From: Clostridia bacterium
Lineage (GTDB): Bacteria; Bacillota; Clostridia; Oscillospirales; CAG-272
Direction: 5' to 3'
Assembly: GCA_017451915.1 (NCBI GenBank)
Contig: JAFTNJ010000053.1
Span: 1-41,893 of the forward strand
DNA length: 41,893 bases
Below, in pieces: positions 7,193-14,544 of the stretch. The position numbers and the translations under genes were made by a program. The notes under the pieces are model-generated. The model had not been told where the DNA came from and ran no database searches. It worked only from the letters and a program-made list of their open reading frames with translations. Numbering within the stretch: position 1 is the stretch's first letter; each line of letters starts with the position of its first letter.

Positions 7193-7621
7193 ATGAAAAA
7201 AACAATCACTTCCGTTACGTCAATTCTTCTCTCCGTTCTGCTCCTGGTCTGCGTTGTGTCCTGCGGCAATACCGTAGATGCCACCGGACTTTGGGAAAAC
7301 GCCACCTACCGTAAGGATACCTCGTTTGGCAACGGCGCCAAAACCGTTATGGTAGAGGTCAAGGCAGGGGAGGATTCGGTCACCTTTACCATCAAGACCG
7401 ACAAGACCACCCTTGGCGATGCTCTGTTGGAGCATGATCTGATTGCCGGTGACATGGGCGACTACGGCCTTTACGTCAAGGTTGTGAACGGTATTACCGC
7501 CGATTACGACGTGGATCAAAGCTACTGGGGCTTCTACAAGAACGGGGAATACATGATGACCGGCGTGGACGGCACCGAGATTGCGGATGGAGAGCATTAT
7601 GAGCTCGTTTACTCCAAGTAA
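7193..7621 (+). CDS. DUF4430-domain lipoprotein, probable cobalamin-binding protein
   Basis: 142 residues. A lipoprotein signal peptide ends in the lipobox VVSC with C24 as lipidation site, so the protein should sit on the outer face of the membrane. The rest is a single DUF4430 domain (about 40-142): VMVEVKAGEDSVTFTIKTDK, TTLGDALLEHDL, and a YWGFYKNGEYMMTGVDGTEI stretch typical of the fold shared with the C-terminal domain of transcobalamin and intrinsic factor. The cobalamin riboswitch in the leader and the overlapping ECF S-component gene support a role in catching B12 for uptake. The ATG at 7193 is 8 bases from GAAAGGA; an ATG at 7184 overlaps that site. Confidence 0.82.
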   Translation: MKKTITSVTSILLSVLLLVCVVSCGNTVDATGLWENATYRKDTSFGNGAKTVMVEVKAGEDSVTFTIKTDKTTLGDALLEHDLIAGDMGDYGLYVKVVNGITADYDVDQSYWGFYKNGEYMMTGVDGTEIADGEHYELVYSK

Positions 7622-8168
7622 CGAGCAGGAATCCTCTGTTTCTTCCGTGCGAAGACGTTCCCGCCACGTGCTGGAGCTCTGCGTATTTGCCATGCTGGGT
7701 GCCTTGATGTTCTGCTCCAAGATCATCATGGAGATTCTGCCAAACATTCACCTGCTCGGAATGTTTACCATGGTATTCACCCTCGTTTTTCGCAAACGGG
7801 CGTTGATTCCCATTTACATCTACGTTTTCGTCAACGGATTGTACGCAGGCTTTGCTACCTGGTGGGTTCCGTATCTTTATATTTGGACGGTTCTGTGGGG
7901 AATCACCATGCTTCTCCCGCAAAAAATGCCAAGGCGGGTTGCCTTTGTGGTCTATCCGTTGATCAACTGCCTGCACGGATTGGCCTTTGGAACTCTTTAC
8001 GCCCCGGCCCAGGCACTTTTGTTTGGAATGAATCTTCAGCAAACGGTGGCCTGGATTATCACTGGGCTTCCCTGGGATCTGCTTCACGGAGTGAGCAATC
8101 TGTTTGTGGGAATCCTGATTCTGCCCCTGTCCGAGCTTTTGCGAAGACTGATGCAACGGGCGATGTAA
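7599..8168 (+). CDS. ECF transporter S component, probable cobalamin specificity
   Basis: 189 residues, with about six hydrophobic segments after a short basic N-terminus (RRRSRHVLEL). The segment LELCVFAMLGALMFCSK fits the first helix of ECF substrate-binding components, where an Ala-rich face docks to the T component. Length and layout fit the family. The cobalamin riboswitch and the DUF4430 partner suggest B12 (CbrT/CblT-like); this specificity is inference. The ATG at 7599 has GGAGAG 4 bases upstream and overlaps the upstream gene by 23 bases, implying translational coupling. The EcfA/EcfT energy module is not in this window and is presumably shared from elsewhere. Confidence 0.8.
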   Translation: MSSFTPSNEQESSVSSVRRRSRHVLELCVFAMLGALMFCSKIIMEILPNIHLLGMFTMVFTLVFRKRALIPIYIYVFVNGLYAGFATWWVPYLYIWTVLWGITMLLPQKMPRRVAFVVYPLINCLHGLAFGTLYAPAQALLFGMNLQQTVAWIITGLPWDLLHGVSNLFVGILILPLSELLRRLMQRAM

Positions 8169-8179
8169 CCCATCCAAGA

Positions 8180-8224
8180 AAAGCACTTGAAATGCGCTTT
8201 TGGCGTGTTTCAAGTGCTTTTTTT
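8180..8224. terminator. Bidirectional terminator between convergent genes
   Basis: AAAGCACTTGAAA (8180-8192) and TTTCAAGTGCTTTTTTT (8208-8224) form a 13-bp stem with A-run and T-run flanks. It lies between the ECF gene and the convergent M23 peptidase gene and can serve both. Confidence 0.85.
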
Positions 8225-8228
8225 CGGT

Positions 8229-8948
8229 TTATTTTCCGGCTTCGTCCTCAAAGGCGGTGTCCTGGGAAAGGCTTGCGATCACCGCCGCGCTGAAATAGTC
8301 CATGGGATCTACCTGCAGCCCCTTGACCGTCATTTCCATGTGCAGGTGAGGCTCGTCGGCAATTTCCATCAGGGCGCTGTCTCCAACGTAGCCCAGCAGC
8401 TGTCCCTTGTGCACCGTCATCCCCTCGGCCAAGCCTTCGGCCAGCTCGGTGGCAAGGTTCTTATAGACCGTAATGCATTCGCCGGAGTGGGAGAGTGCCA
8501 CGCACCAGCCCATCATCGGATCCTGCCAGATCTTTTCCACGGCACCGTCCGCGGCGGCGTAGACCGGAGCGTCAGCCTCGGTCATAATGTCAATGCCGAG
8601 ATGCACCCGCCAGTCCTGCATGGTCTGGGAAAAGACCTGCACGTCTACGCTGTGATTTTTGGTCAGCTTTCCCGAGACGGGGGAAGCCATTTCGGGGATC
8701 AGCTCCTTGTCGGTGGGGAGGGTCGAGGTTCCGTTGTCCTCGGGGGTTGCCTCGGGCTCGGTAACGCCGGGGGTCTGGGTAGAGTCGGTGGGGGTCTCGG
8801 TGCGCTTTGCGCGATTGGTTGCCGCCGTAATGGCCAGTACTACGGCAAGAGCGAGCAGGATGACGACGGCGGAAAGGTAGAGGGCCCGGTTGACCCGTAC
8901 TCTTTTCAGCCTTTCATAAAATTCTGATTCTTTCCATTTTTTCCACAT
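8229..8948 (-). CDS. Membrane-anchored M23 (LytM-type) peptidase
   Basis: 239 residues. A basic N-terminus and one membrane segment (about 22-43) are followed by a Thr/Pro/Glu-rich linker and a C-terminal M23 domain (about 88-220). The zinc ligands are intact: H116 and D120 in HLGID, and HLH at 201-203, so it should be an active peptidoglycan endopeptidase or a binding domain that keeps its metal. Architecture and length resemble SpoIIQ, the forespore partner of SpoIIIAH, but no other sporulation gene is nearby, so this identity is only possible. The ATG at 8948 follows AGGAG. It is convergent with the ECF gene and shares its terminator. Confidence 0.82.
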   Translation of the reverse strand: MWKKWKESEFYERLKRVRVNRALYLSAVVILLALAVVLAITAATNRAKRTETPTDSTQTPGVTEPEATPEDNGTSTLPTDKELIPEMASPVSGKLTKNHSVDVQVFSQTMQDWRVHLGIDIMTEADAPVYAAADGAVEKIWQDPMMGWCVALSHSGECITVYKNLATELAEGLAEGMTVHKGQLLGYVGDSALMEIADEPHLHMEMTVKGLQVDPMDYFSAAVIASLSQDTAFEDEAGK

Positions 8949-9257
8949 GATCGGAACTCCTTTTTTTGAAATTGCGGCGTGCCAAGAGAAAACCGTCAAC
9001 ACGCGTGTGCTGTTTCTATTTTTGCCTATGATGGGCGGTTTATGCAAAAAAAGCAAAAAAACTTTATTTTTGAGCGTTTGTTTTTGGGTTTGTAAAGCAA
9101 CACACAAAAAACACAAATTTTTCATAAAGTCCATTGGAGATTTTGTTCTGTATTCATAATGTATTCATATTTTTGTGATAAAATAAACTTTGTATTTTGA
9201 ATAAGACTGTGTCGAATGAAAAGAACGAAATTTTACGGAAAGGAAATTCTGTTTTCT
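8949..9257. other. Divergent intergenic region with an 11-base-period direct repeat
   Basis: About 309 bases separate the M23 gene (minus) from the ABC operon (plus). No gene is seen. TGTATTCAT occurs twice (9149-9157 and 9160-9168), one helical turn apart. TAAAAT (9179-9184) could be the -10 box of the ABC operon, but no convincing -35 box lies 16-18 bases upstream. The operon promoter is therefore not firmly located. Confidence 0.4.
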
Positions 9258-10358
9258 ATGATAAAAATTGAACATCTTGTCAAAAATTACGGTTCCAACT
9301 GCGCGGTGGACGACATCAGCTTTGAGGTCGAGACCGGCGAGATCGTAGGATTCCTCGGCCCCAACGGTGCGGGAAAGAGTACCACGATGAATATTCTCAC
9401 CGGGTATCTGTCCTCTACCTCGGGCAAGGCTTCCATTGCGGGCATTGATATTTTGAGTGACCCCATCGGTGCCAAAAAGCTGATCGGCTATCTGCCCGAG
9501 CAGCCCCCCCTCTACCTGGATATGACGGTAGAGGAGTACCTCAATTTCAACTACGAGCTCAAGTGCTGCAAGCTCAATAAGGCCGAGCACCTGGCCCAGG
9601 TTTGTGAGACCGTAAAGATCAAGGACGTGTATCACAAGGTGATCCGCACCCTTTCCAAGGGATACCGCCAGAGAGTGGGTATTGCCCAGGCACTCATCGG
9701 CAATCCCAAGGTGATCATTTTTGACGAGCCCACCGTAGGCTTGGATCCCAAGCAGATCATCGAAATCCGGAACCTGATCCGAGGATTGGGCAAGGAGCAT
9801 ACCGTTATCCTCTCTACGCACATTCTGCAAGAGGTGCAGGCGGTATGTGACCGTATCATCATCATCAACAAGGGCAAGATCGTTGCCAACGAAAAGACCG
9901 AGAACATCACCAACGTGGTGGCCAACAACCGCCGCTTCAACATCAAGATCTCGGGACCGCAGAGAGAGATCCTTTCTTTCCTCAAGGGAATGCAGGGCCT
10001 ATCTTACGTGGAAGCCCTGGCAGAGCGCGACGGTGACGCGTATACCTACATGATCGAGAGCGAGATGGGCATTGACATCCGCAAAAAACTGTTCTTCTCT
10101 TTGGCAGAACGTGGCTGGGCCATCATTGGCATGGAGGCTCTGGGCATGAACCTGGAGGACATCTTCATTACCGTTGTGGACAAGTCCGAGGAGATCAAGC
10201 TGACGCGAAGCAACGTTAAGAACCGCATTACCCGTCGCCAGAGAGGCAAGGAAAAGAGTGCTCTGGAGCAGGAGCTGGGCGAATCCCTGTACGAGAGCGC
10301 ACAGCGACAGAGAGCCGAGTCGGCCCTCACCGAGGTCTCCGAGGACGAGGACGATTAA
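9258..10358 (+). CDS. ABC transporter ATP-binding protein, GldA-like
   Basis: 366 residues. The nucleotide-binding domain (about 1-230) has Walker A GPNGAGKST (34-42), a Q-loop near YLPEQPPLY, signature LSKGYRQR (131-138), Walker B VIIFDE (151-156) and a switch His in ILSTHILQEV. A C-terminal extension (about 230-366) ends in a charged Arg/Glu-rich tail, longer than a minimal ABC-2 ATPase. It should energise the permease encoded next and belongs to the Gld-type set with two GldG-like proteins and a DUF4340 protein. The ATG at 9258 is chosen because the conserved domain begins there; AAAGGA is 14 bases upstream, a long spacing. The substrate is unknown. Confidence 0.9.
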   Translation: MIKIEHLVKNYGSNCAVDDISFEVETGEIVGFLGPNGAGKSTTMNILTGYLSSTSGKASIAGIDILSDPIGAKKLIGYLPEQPPLYLDMTVEEYLNFNYELKCCKLNKAEHLAQVCETVKIKDVYHKVIRTLSKGYRQRVGIAQALIGNPKVIIFDEPTVGLDPKQIIEIRNLIRGLGKEHTVILSTHILQEVQAVCDRIIIINKGKIVANEKTENITNVVANNRRFNIKISGPQREILSFLKGMQGLSYVEALAERDGDAYTYMIESEMGIDIRKKLFFSLAERGWAIIGMEALGMNLEDIFITVVDKSEEIKLTRSNVKNRITRRQRGKEKSALEQELGESLYESAQRQRAESALTEVSEDEDD

Positions 10359-10448
10359 TTCCGGCGATTTGTTTTCCAACGAAAAATTCAGGGGCGCGGA
10401 TAATTCCCGTCAAGGCGGGAGCCCCGTGTAACAGAAAGGATCATCACT

Positions 10449-11219
10449 ATGTTTGCCATCTACCGCAAAGAGATGCGCTCTTATTTCATCAATCCCATCG
10501 GTTTCGTTTATATGGGAATCTTCTTGGTATTTTCCGCTTTGCTGTGCTGCTACACCACCATCATTTCGGGAAGCTACGATACCTCCAATTACTTTACCTT
10601 TTTGATCATTGCCTTTATCATTCTCATTCCCATCCTCACCATGCGCCTGTTTGCCGAGGAACGGAAGCTTCGCACCGAGCAGTTGCTCCTGACCGCGCCG
10701 GTTACCATTACGGGCATGGTCCTGGGCAAGTATTTTGCCGCTCTGACCATTTTTGTCAGCGGAATTCTCCTTTCCTGCATTAACTTCATTCCCCTTTACG
10801 TGATCAGTGCCGCTGAGCGGGCAGGGGAGGATAGTGCTCTCAATCACATCGGTCCTGTGACCGGTGAGATCGTTGGCAGCGTTATTGCCGTGATCCTGCT
10901 GGGCGCGGCGCTGATCGCTGTGGGTACCCTGATCTCGGCCTTGACCGAGAACCAGCTTTCCGCCGCCGTTGTAACCATCGGTGTGATCGCGGCCATGGTT
11001 CTTTTGAATTTTGTAAACGTTCTGACCGACAGCGACGGACAGCCCATCATCGGTAGCTACGTCATCCGTGCCGTGGTGGATTGGATTTCGGTGCTGAGCC
11101 GTTTTTCTGCCTTCAGCAACGGTATTTTTGATTACTCCTCGTTGCTGTATTATATTTCTCTGTCCTTCGTATTCCTGTTCCTCACCGTCCGCGTTTACGA
11201 AAAGCGCCGTTGGGGCTGA
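10449..11219 (+). CDS. ABC-2 type permease, GldF-like
   Basis: 256 residues with about six membrane segments. The start, MFAIYRKEMRSYFINPIGF, is typical of GldF-like permeases, with an amphipathic helix before the first membrane span. ERKLRTEQLLLTAPVT fits the cytosolic coupling segment after the second span. It follows the ATPase by 90 bases containing a GC-rich hairpin without a T-tract, and has AAAGGA 9 bases before the ATG. It should form the membrane channel of the Gld-like transporter. Confidence 0.88.
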   Translation: MFAIYRKEMRSYFINPIGFVYMGIFLVFSALLCCYTTIISGSYDTSNYFTFLIIAFIILIPILTMRLFAEERKLRTEQLLLTAPVTITGMVLGKYFAALTIFVSGILLSCINFIPLYVISAAERAGEDSALNHIGPVTGEIVGSVIAVILLGAALIAVGTLISALTENQLSAAVVTIGVIAAMVLLNFVNVLTDSDGQPIIGSYVIRAVVDWISVLSRFSAFSNGIFDYSSLLYYISLSFVFLFLTVRVYEKRRWG

Positions 11220-11241
11220 TTGACACGGAGGAAGCAGATTC

Positions 11242-12786
11242 ATGAAAAAGACCTTTATCAGGAATCGAAAGGTACGTTACGCAAGCATTACCGTAGTGCT
11301 CACGGTGCTGGTCATTACCGTCACCGTGCTGGCCAATGCGGTGTTCAGTACCCTTGCCAAGCGTTATACCTGGTATTCCTACATGATTTCGGAAGGCTCC
11401 TACGACGTCACCGAGGATTGCTACACCCTTTTGGGGGAGGCGTTTGCCCAGGTTCCTTCCAAGGAAGTGGAGATCATTTTCTGCGATCTCCCCAATGAGA
11501 AGAACGCCATGGAGGACAGCACCCTGGACTATGTGTATCAAACGGCACTCTCCCTGGCCGCCCGCTATCCCGAGCGCATCCGTGTGACCTGCCACGATAT
11601 TTGGACCAATCCCACTACCGTAAAGCAGTACAACACCATGAAGGATCCCTTTACCGGGGAGACTTCGGAGATCAGCATCAAATCCACCAGCGTGATCCTG
11701 GTGGGCGAGGATTACCATCGCGTATATTCCTACCAAGAGTTTTTCGTCTTCTCCAACGATGCCGATACCTCCAGCGTGTGGGCGTATAACGGCGAGAAGA
11801 AGCTGGCCGCGGGAATCCTGCGCGCCATCAATGCCGACTCCCAGGTGGTTTGCCTGACCAACAACCACGGCGAGGCCTTTTACGATTACGAGCTCCTGTA
11901 TCTGCTGGACGATGCCGGATATACCATTCGCTACATCGACCTGCACCACGAGGAGATCCCCGAAAATTGCCGCCTGATCATCAGCTACAATCCCAACTCG
12001 GATCTGATTGCCGACGCGGTGTCGGCCAAGTCCGAGATCGAGATCCTGGAGACCTTCCTTTCCAAGGAGGGGAACAGCTTCCTGGTGATGATCGAAAACG
12101 GTACCCCGAGCCTGCCCAATCTGGAGAGCTTTTTGGAATCCTGGGGCGTGGACTGTGACTATTATACCGATCGCACCACCGAGCGCGCCTATCGCTACAT
12201 GGTACAGGATGCCGCCCAGTCCCTGACCTCGGACGGTTACACCATTTACGGCGAGGCCGTTGGGGAAGGGAAGTCCGCCACCATTCTGGAGGGACTGGAG
12301 CGTCCCGTGGTATTTAAAAATGCCACCGCTCTCAGCGCCGCCCAGGGCTTCGTCAACAACGGTGACGGTAGCTTTACCAAGGAGAACCGCACCCTGTATT
12401 CCCTTTACGAGAGCTCGGATGGCTCCTCCTGCTGGGCAAACGGTAAGGTCGTGGACGGCGGTAACGCCATGCTCATGACCCTGACCGAGCAGACGCTGAC
12501 CAACGGCTCCTCTCACGTGGGCGTGATCGCGTCGTCCGACTTCTCGGAAAAGACCTTCCTGCAGTCTGCCGTTTACGGCAATACCGACACCCTGCTGCGT
12601 ACCCTGGATCACGTTGGCAAGGATCTGGTTCCCGAGGGATTGACCATTAAGCCCTTCAGCTCTACGGAGATCAGTACCATTACCACCTCCCAGATGCTGC
12701 GCTGGACCCTGGTGCTTTCCCTGACCCCCGCCGTTGTGATCACCCTGCTGGGCATCGGGATCCTGGTAAAGCGCCGTCGCGCTTAA
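11242..12786 (+). CDS. GldG-family ABC-type auxiliary protein (copy 1)
   Basis: 514 residues. An N-terminal membrane segment (about 15-37) after basic residues, a large extracellular part and a C-terminal membrane segment (about 485-508) followed by KRRRA suggest that both ends are cytosolic. The extracellular part fits the ABC_transp_aux/GldG family: VEIIFCDLPNE, RIRVTCHDIWTNP, then VVCLTNNHGE and the LHHEEIPENCRLIISYNP block. It is a paralogue of the next gene (IIFC, EEIPENCRLII and NHGE are shared). GGAGG lies 10 bases before the ATG. In gliding Bacteroidetes GldG pairs with GldA/GldF; in Clostridia the role is not established. Confidence 0.85.
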   Translation: MKKTFIRNRKVRYASITVVLTVLVITVTVLANAVFSTLAKRYTWYSYMISEGSYDVTEDCYTLLGEAFAQVPSKEVEIIFCDLPNEKNAMEDSTLDYVYQTALSLAARYPERIRVTCHDIWTNPTTVKQYNTMKDPFTGETSEISIKSTSVILVGEDYHRVYSYQEFFVFSNDADTSSVWAYNGEKKLAAGILRAINADSQVVCLTNNHGEAFYDYELLYLLDDAGYTIRYIDLHHEEIPENCRLIISYNPNSDLIADAVSAKSEIEILETFLSKEGNSFLVMIENGTPSLPNLESFLESWGVDCDYYTDRTTERAYRYMVQDAAQSLTSDGYTIYGEAVGEGKSATILEGLERPVVFKNATALSAAQGFVNNGDGSFTKENRTLYSLYESSDGSSCWANGKVVDGGNAMLMTLTEQTLTNGSSHVGVIASSDFSEKTFLQSAVYGNTDTLLRTLDHVGKDLVPEGLTIKPFSSTEISTITTSQMLRWTLVLSLTPAVVITLLGIGILVKRRRA

Positions 12787-12798
12787 TTTGGAGAAAGG

Positions 12799-14505
12799 AT
12801 GTGTAAATCAGATATGAAAAGTGGTTTTACTCGCAGATTACAGCGGGGAACGCTCAACATGGCTCTTTGCGCCGCTGTGATTGCCGTTGTCATCCTGCTC
12901 AACGTCCTTGTGACCGCCCTTTGCTCCAAAAACAGATGGTTTATCGACATGACCTCCGGGCATTTTACCGATGCCAGGGTGGATATGTACGAGGGTATGT
13001 ATACCCTGACCGATGACGCGCAGATCATGCTGCAAAACACCTTTGATGCGGTCAACGCCAACCGCACCGAGGAGAATGCGGTCAAGGTAGAGATCATTTT
13101 CTGCGCCGAGCCCGACCTGCTTTGCCTCAACGATCAGATGCGGTATATCTACTATACCGCCCTGGAGATGGAAAAGGCCTTCCCGGATAGTATTGAGGTT
13201 TCCACCACCGACGTTTGGTCCAATCCCTCCTCGGTGGATGCTTACCGCACCAACTCCTATTCCTCTATCTACCAGACCAACGTGATCGTTGCCAGCGGAA
13301 CCGAGTTCCGCGTATACAATCAGCGTGCCTTCTATACGTACAGCGAAACCACCGATACCGACCCTTGGGCATACAGCGGTGAAAAGACCTTTGTTAAGGG
13401 CATTATCGCGGTCACCAAGGCCGAGGCTCCCATCGCCTGCCTGACCTACAACCACGGCGAGCCCTTTGCCACCGAGGAAGGGAAGGCGCAGTACAGCCAG
13501 TTCCTTAAGGTTCTGGATAGCGCCGGCTACGAGGTACAGTTCCTGGATCTGAAGAATGAGGAGATTCCCGAGAACTGCCGTTTGATCATTACCATGGATC
13601 CGCAGGAGGATTTTGCTTCCAGCTTCATGACGCAGAACGGCGTTTCGGAAATTGACAAGCTGGATAAGTTCCTTGGCAAGGCCTACTCCTTTATGATCCT
13701 TGCCGACGCCGATACCCCCAAGCTCACCAACCTGGAGGAGTTTCTGGAGGAGTGGGGCATTTCCTTTAACCGTTATTCCGATTCCAAGTCCGCCGGCGTA
13801 ATCTATGACGGCGACAACGCTCTGGACGGTAAGGGCTTGACCTTCATGGGAATTTACGAGGAAGAAGCGTTGGGTGGCTCGGTAACCAAGGATATGCGTG
13901 AGGTTGGCGGCAATCCCAAGATCGTTTTCTCCAACGCCCTGGGCATTTCCTATTCTCCCTCCTACGAGCAGGGCTACGCGCTGGCCGATGAGGAGGCCGG
14001 AACCGGTGCCTTCACCTACGGTTATTACAGCAGTAACAGCTGGTCCCGTGACATTTACGATCTCTTCCGCGCCAGCGAAACCGCGTTGATTTATGAAAAG
14101 GAGAACGGGCAGGTGACCGACCGCATTGCCGACACGGCAGGCTCCTTCAAGCTGATGACTCTTTCCCGCGAGAACCGTACCATCGGTGAAGGACAGGGCT
14201 ACACCAGCGTCAACGACGTTTCCTATGTTTGCGCCATTGGCTCCACCGATTTTGCAAGCAACGAGGTGCTTTCCTCCAATGCGTACGGAAACACCGACCT
14301 GCTCCTTTCGGTACTGCGTACCATCGGCCGTGAGATCGTGCCCGTTGGTATCAATTTCAAGCCGATGTATAGCGGAGAAGCCAGTGAGACCTATCTTGTC
14401 AATTACAATACCACCGCGCTGACCGTTGTATTGATTCTGATTCCTGCTTTGGCATTTGCGGGCACCGGAACCGTGGTTCTGGTGAAAAGAAAATTCCGCA
14501 AATAA
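12799..14505 (+). CDS. GldG-family ABC-type auxiliary protein (copy 2)
   Basis: 568 residues, built like its upstream paralogue: an N-terminal membrane segment (about 22-42), a large extracellular region and a C-terminal membrane segment (about 538-560) ending in KRKFRK. Shared landmarks include VEIIFCAEP, YNHGEPF and LKNEEIPENCRLIITMDP. It is 54 residues longer than copy 1, mostly in the second half. The start is uncertain: ATG 12799 has GGAG 5 bases upstream, whereas ATG 12814 aligns better with copy 1. The tandem pair suggests duplication and perhaps a heteromeric complex. Confidence 0.83.
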   Translation: MCKSDMKSGFTRRLQRGTLNMALCAAVIAVVILLNVLVTALCSKNRWFIDMTSGHFTDARVDMYEGMYTLTDDAQIMLQNTFDAVNANRTEENAVKVEIIFCAEPDLLCLNDQMRYIYYTALEMEKAFPDSIEVSTTDVWSNPSSVDAYRTNSYSSIYQTNVIVASGTEFRVYNQRAFYTYSETTDTDPWAYSGEKTFVKGIIAVTKAEAPIACLTYNHGEPFATEEGKAQYSQFLKVLDSAGYEVQFLDLKNEEIPENCRLIITMDPQEDFASSFMTQNGVSEIDKLDKFLGKAYSFMILADADTPKLTNLEEFLEEWGISFNRYSDSKSAGVIYDGDNALDGKGLTFMGIYEEEALGGSVTKDMREVGGNPKIVFSNALGISYSPSYEQGYALADEEAGTGAFTYGYYSSNSWSRDIYDLFRASETALIYEKENGQVTDRIADTAGSFKLMTLSRENRTIGEGQGYTSVNDVSYVCAIGSTDFASNEVLSSNAYGNTDLLLSVLRTIGREIVPVGINFKPMYSGEASETYLVNYNTTALTVVLILIPALAFAGTGTVVLVKRKFRK

Positions 14506-14544
14506 GCGGAACATTCCATAAGAAAGGGAATACGGGCAGTATTC

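Noticed and set aside
8229-9134. Longer version of the M23 peptidase starting near 9134
   Set aside because: The extra 62 residues are low in coding character, and the ATG at 8948 has a good AGGAG and starts just before the membrane segment.
10375-10435. GC-rich hairpin between the ABC ATPase and permease genes as a terminator
   Set aside because: There is no T-tract after the stem, and the genes flanking it clearly form one functional set.
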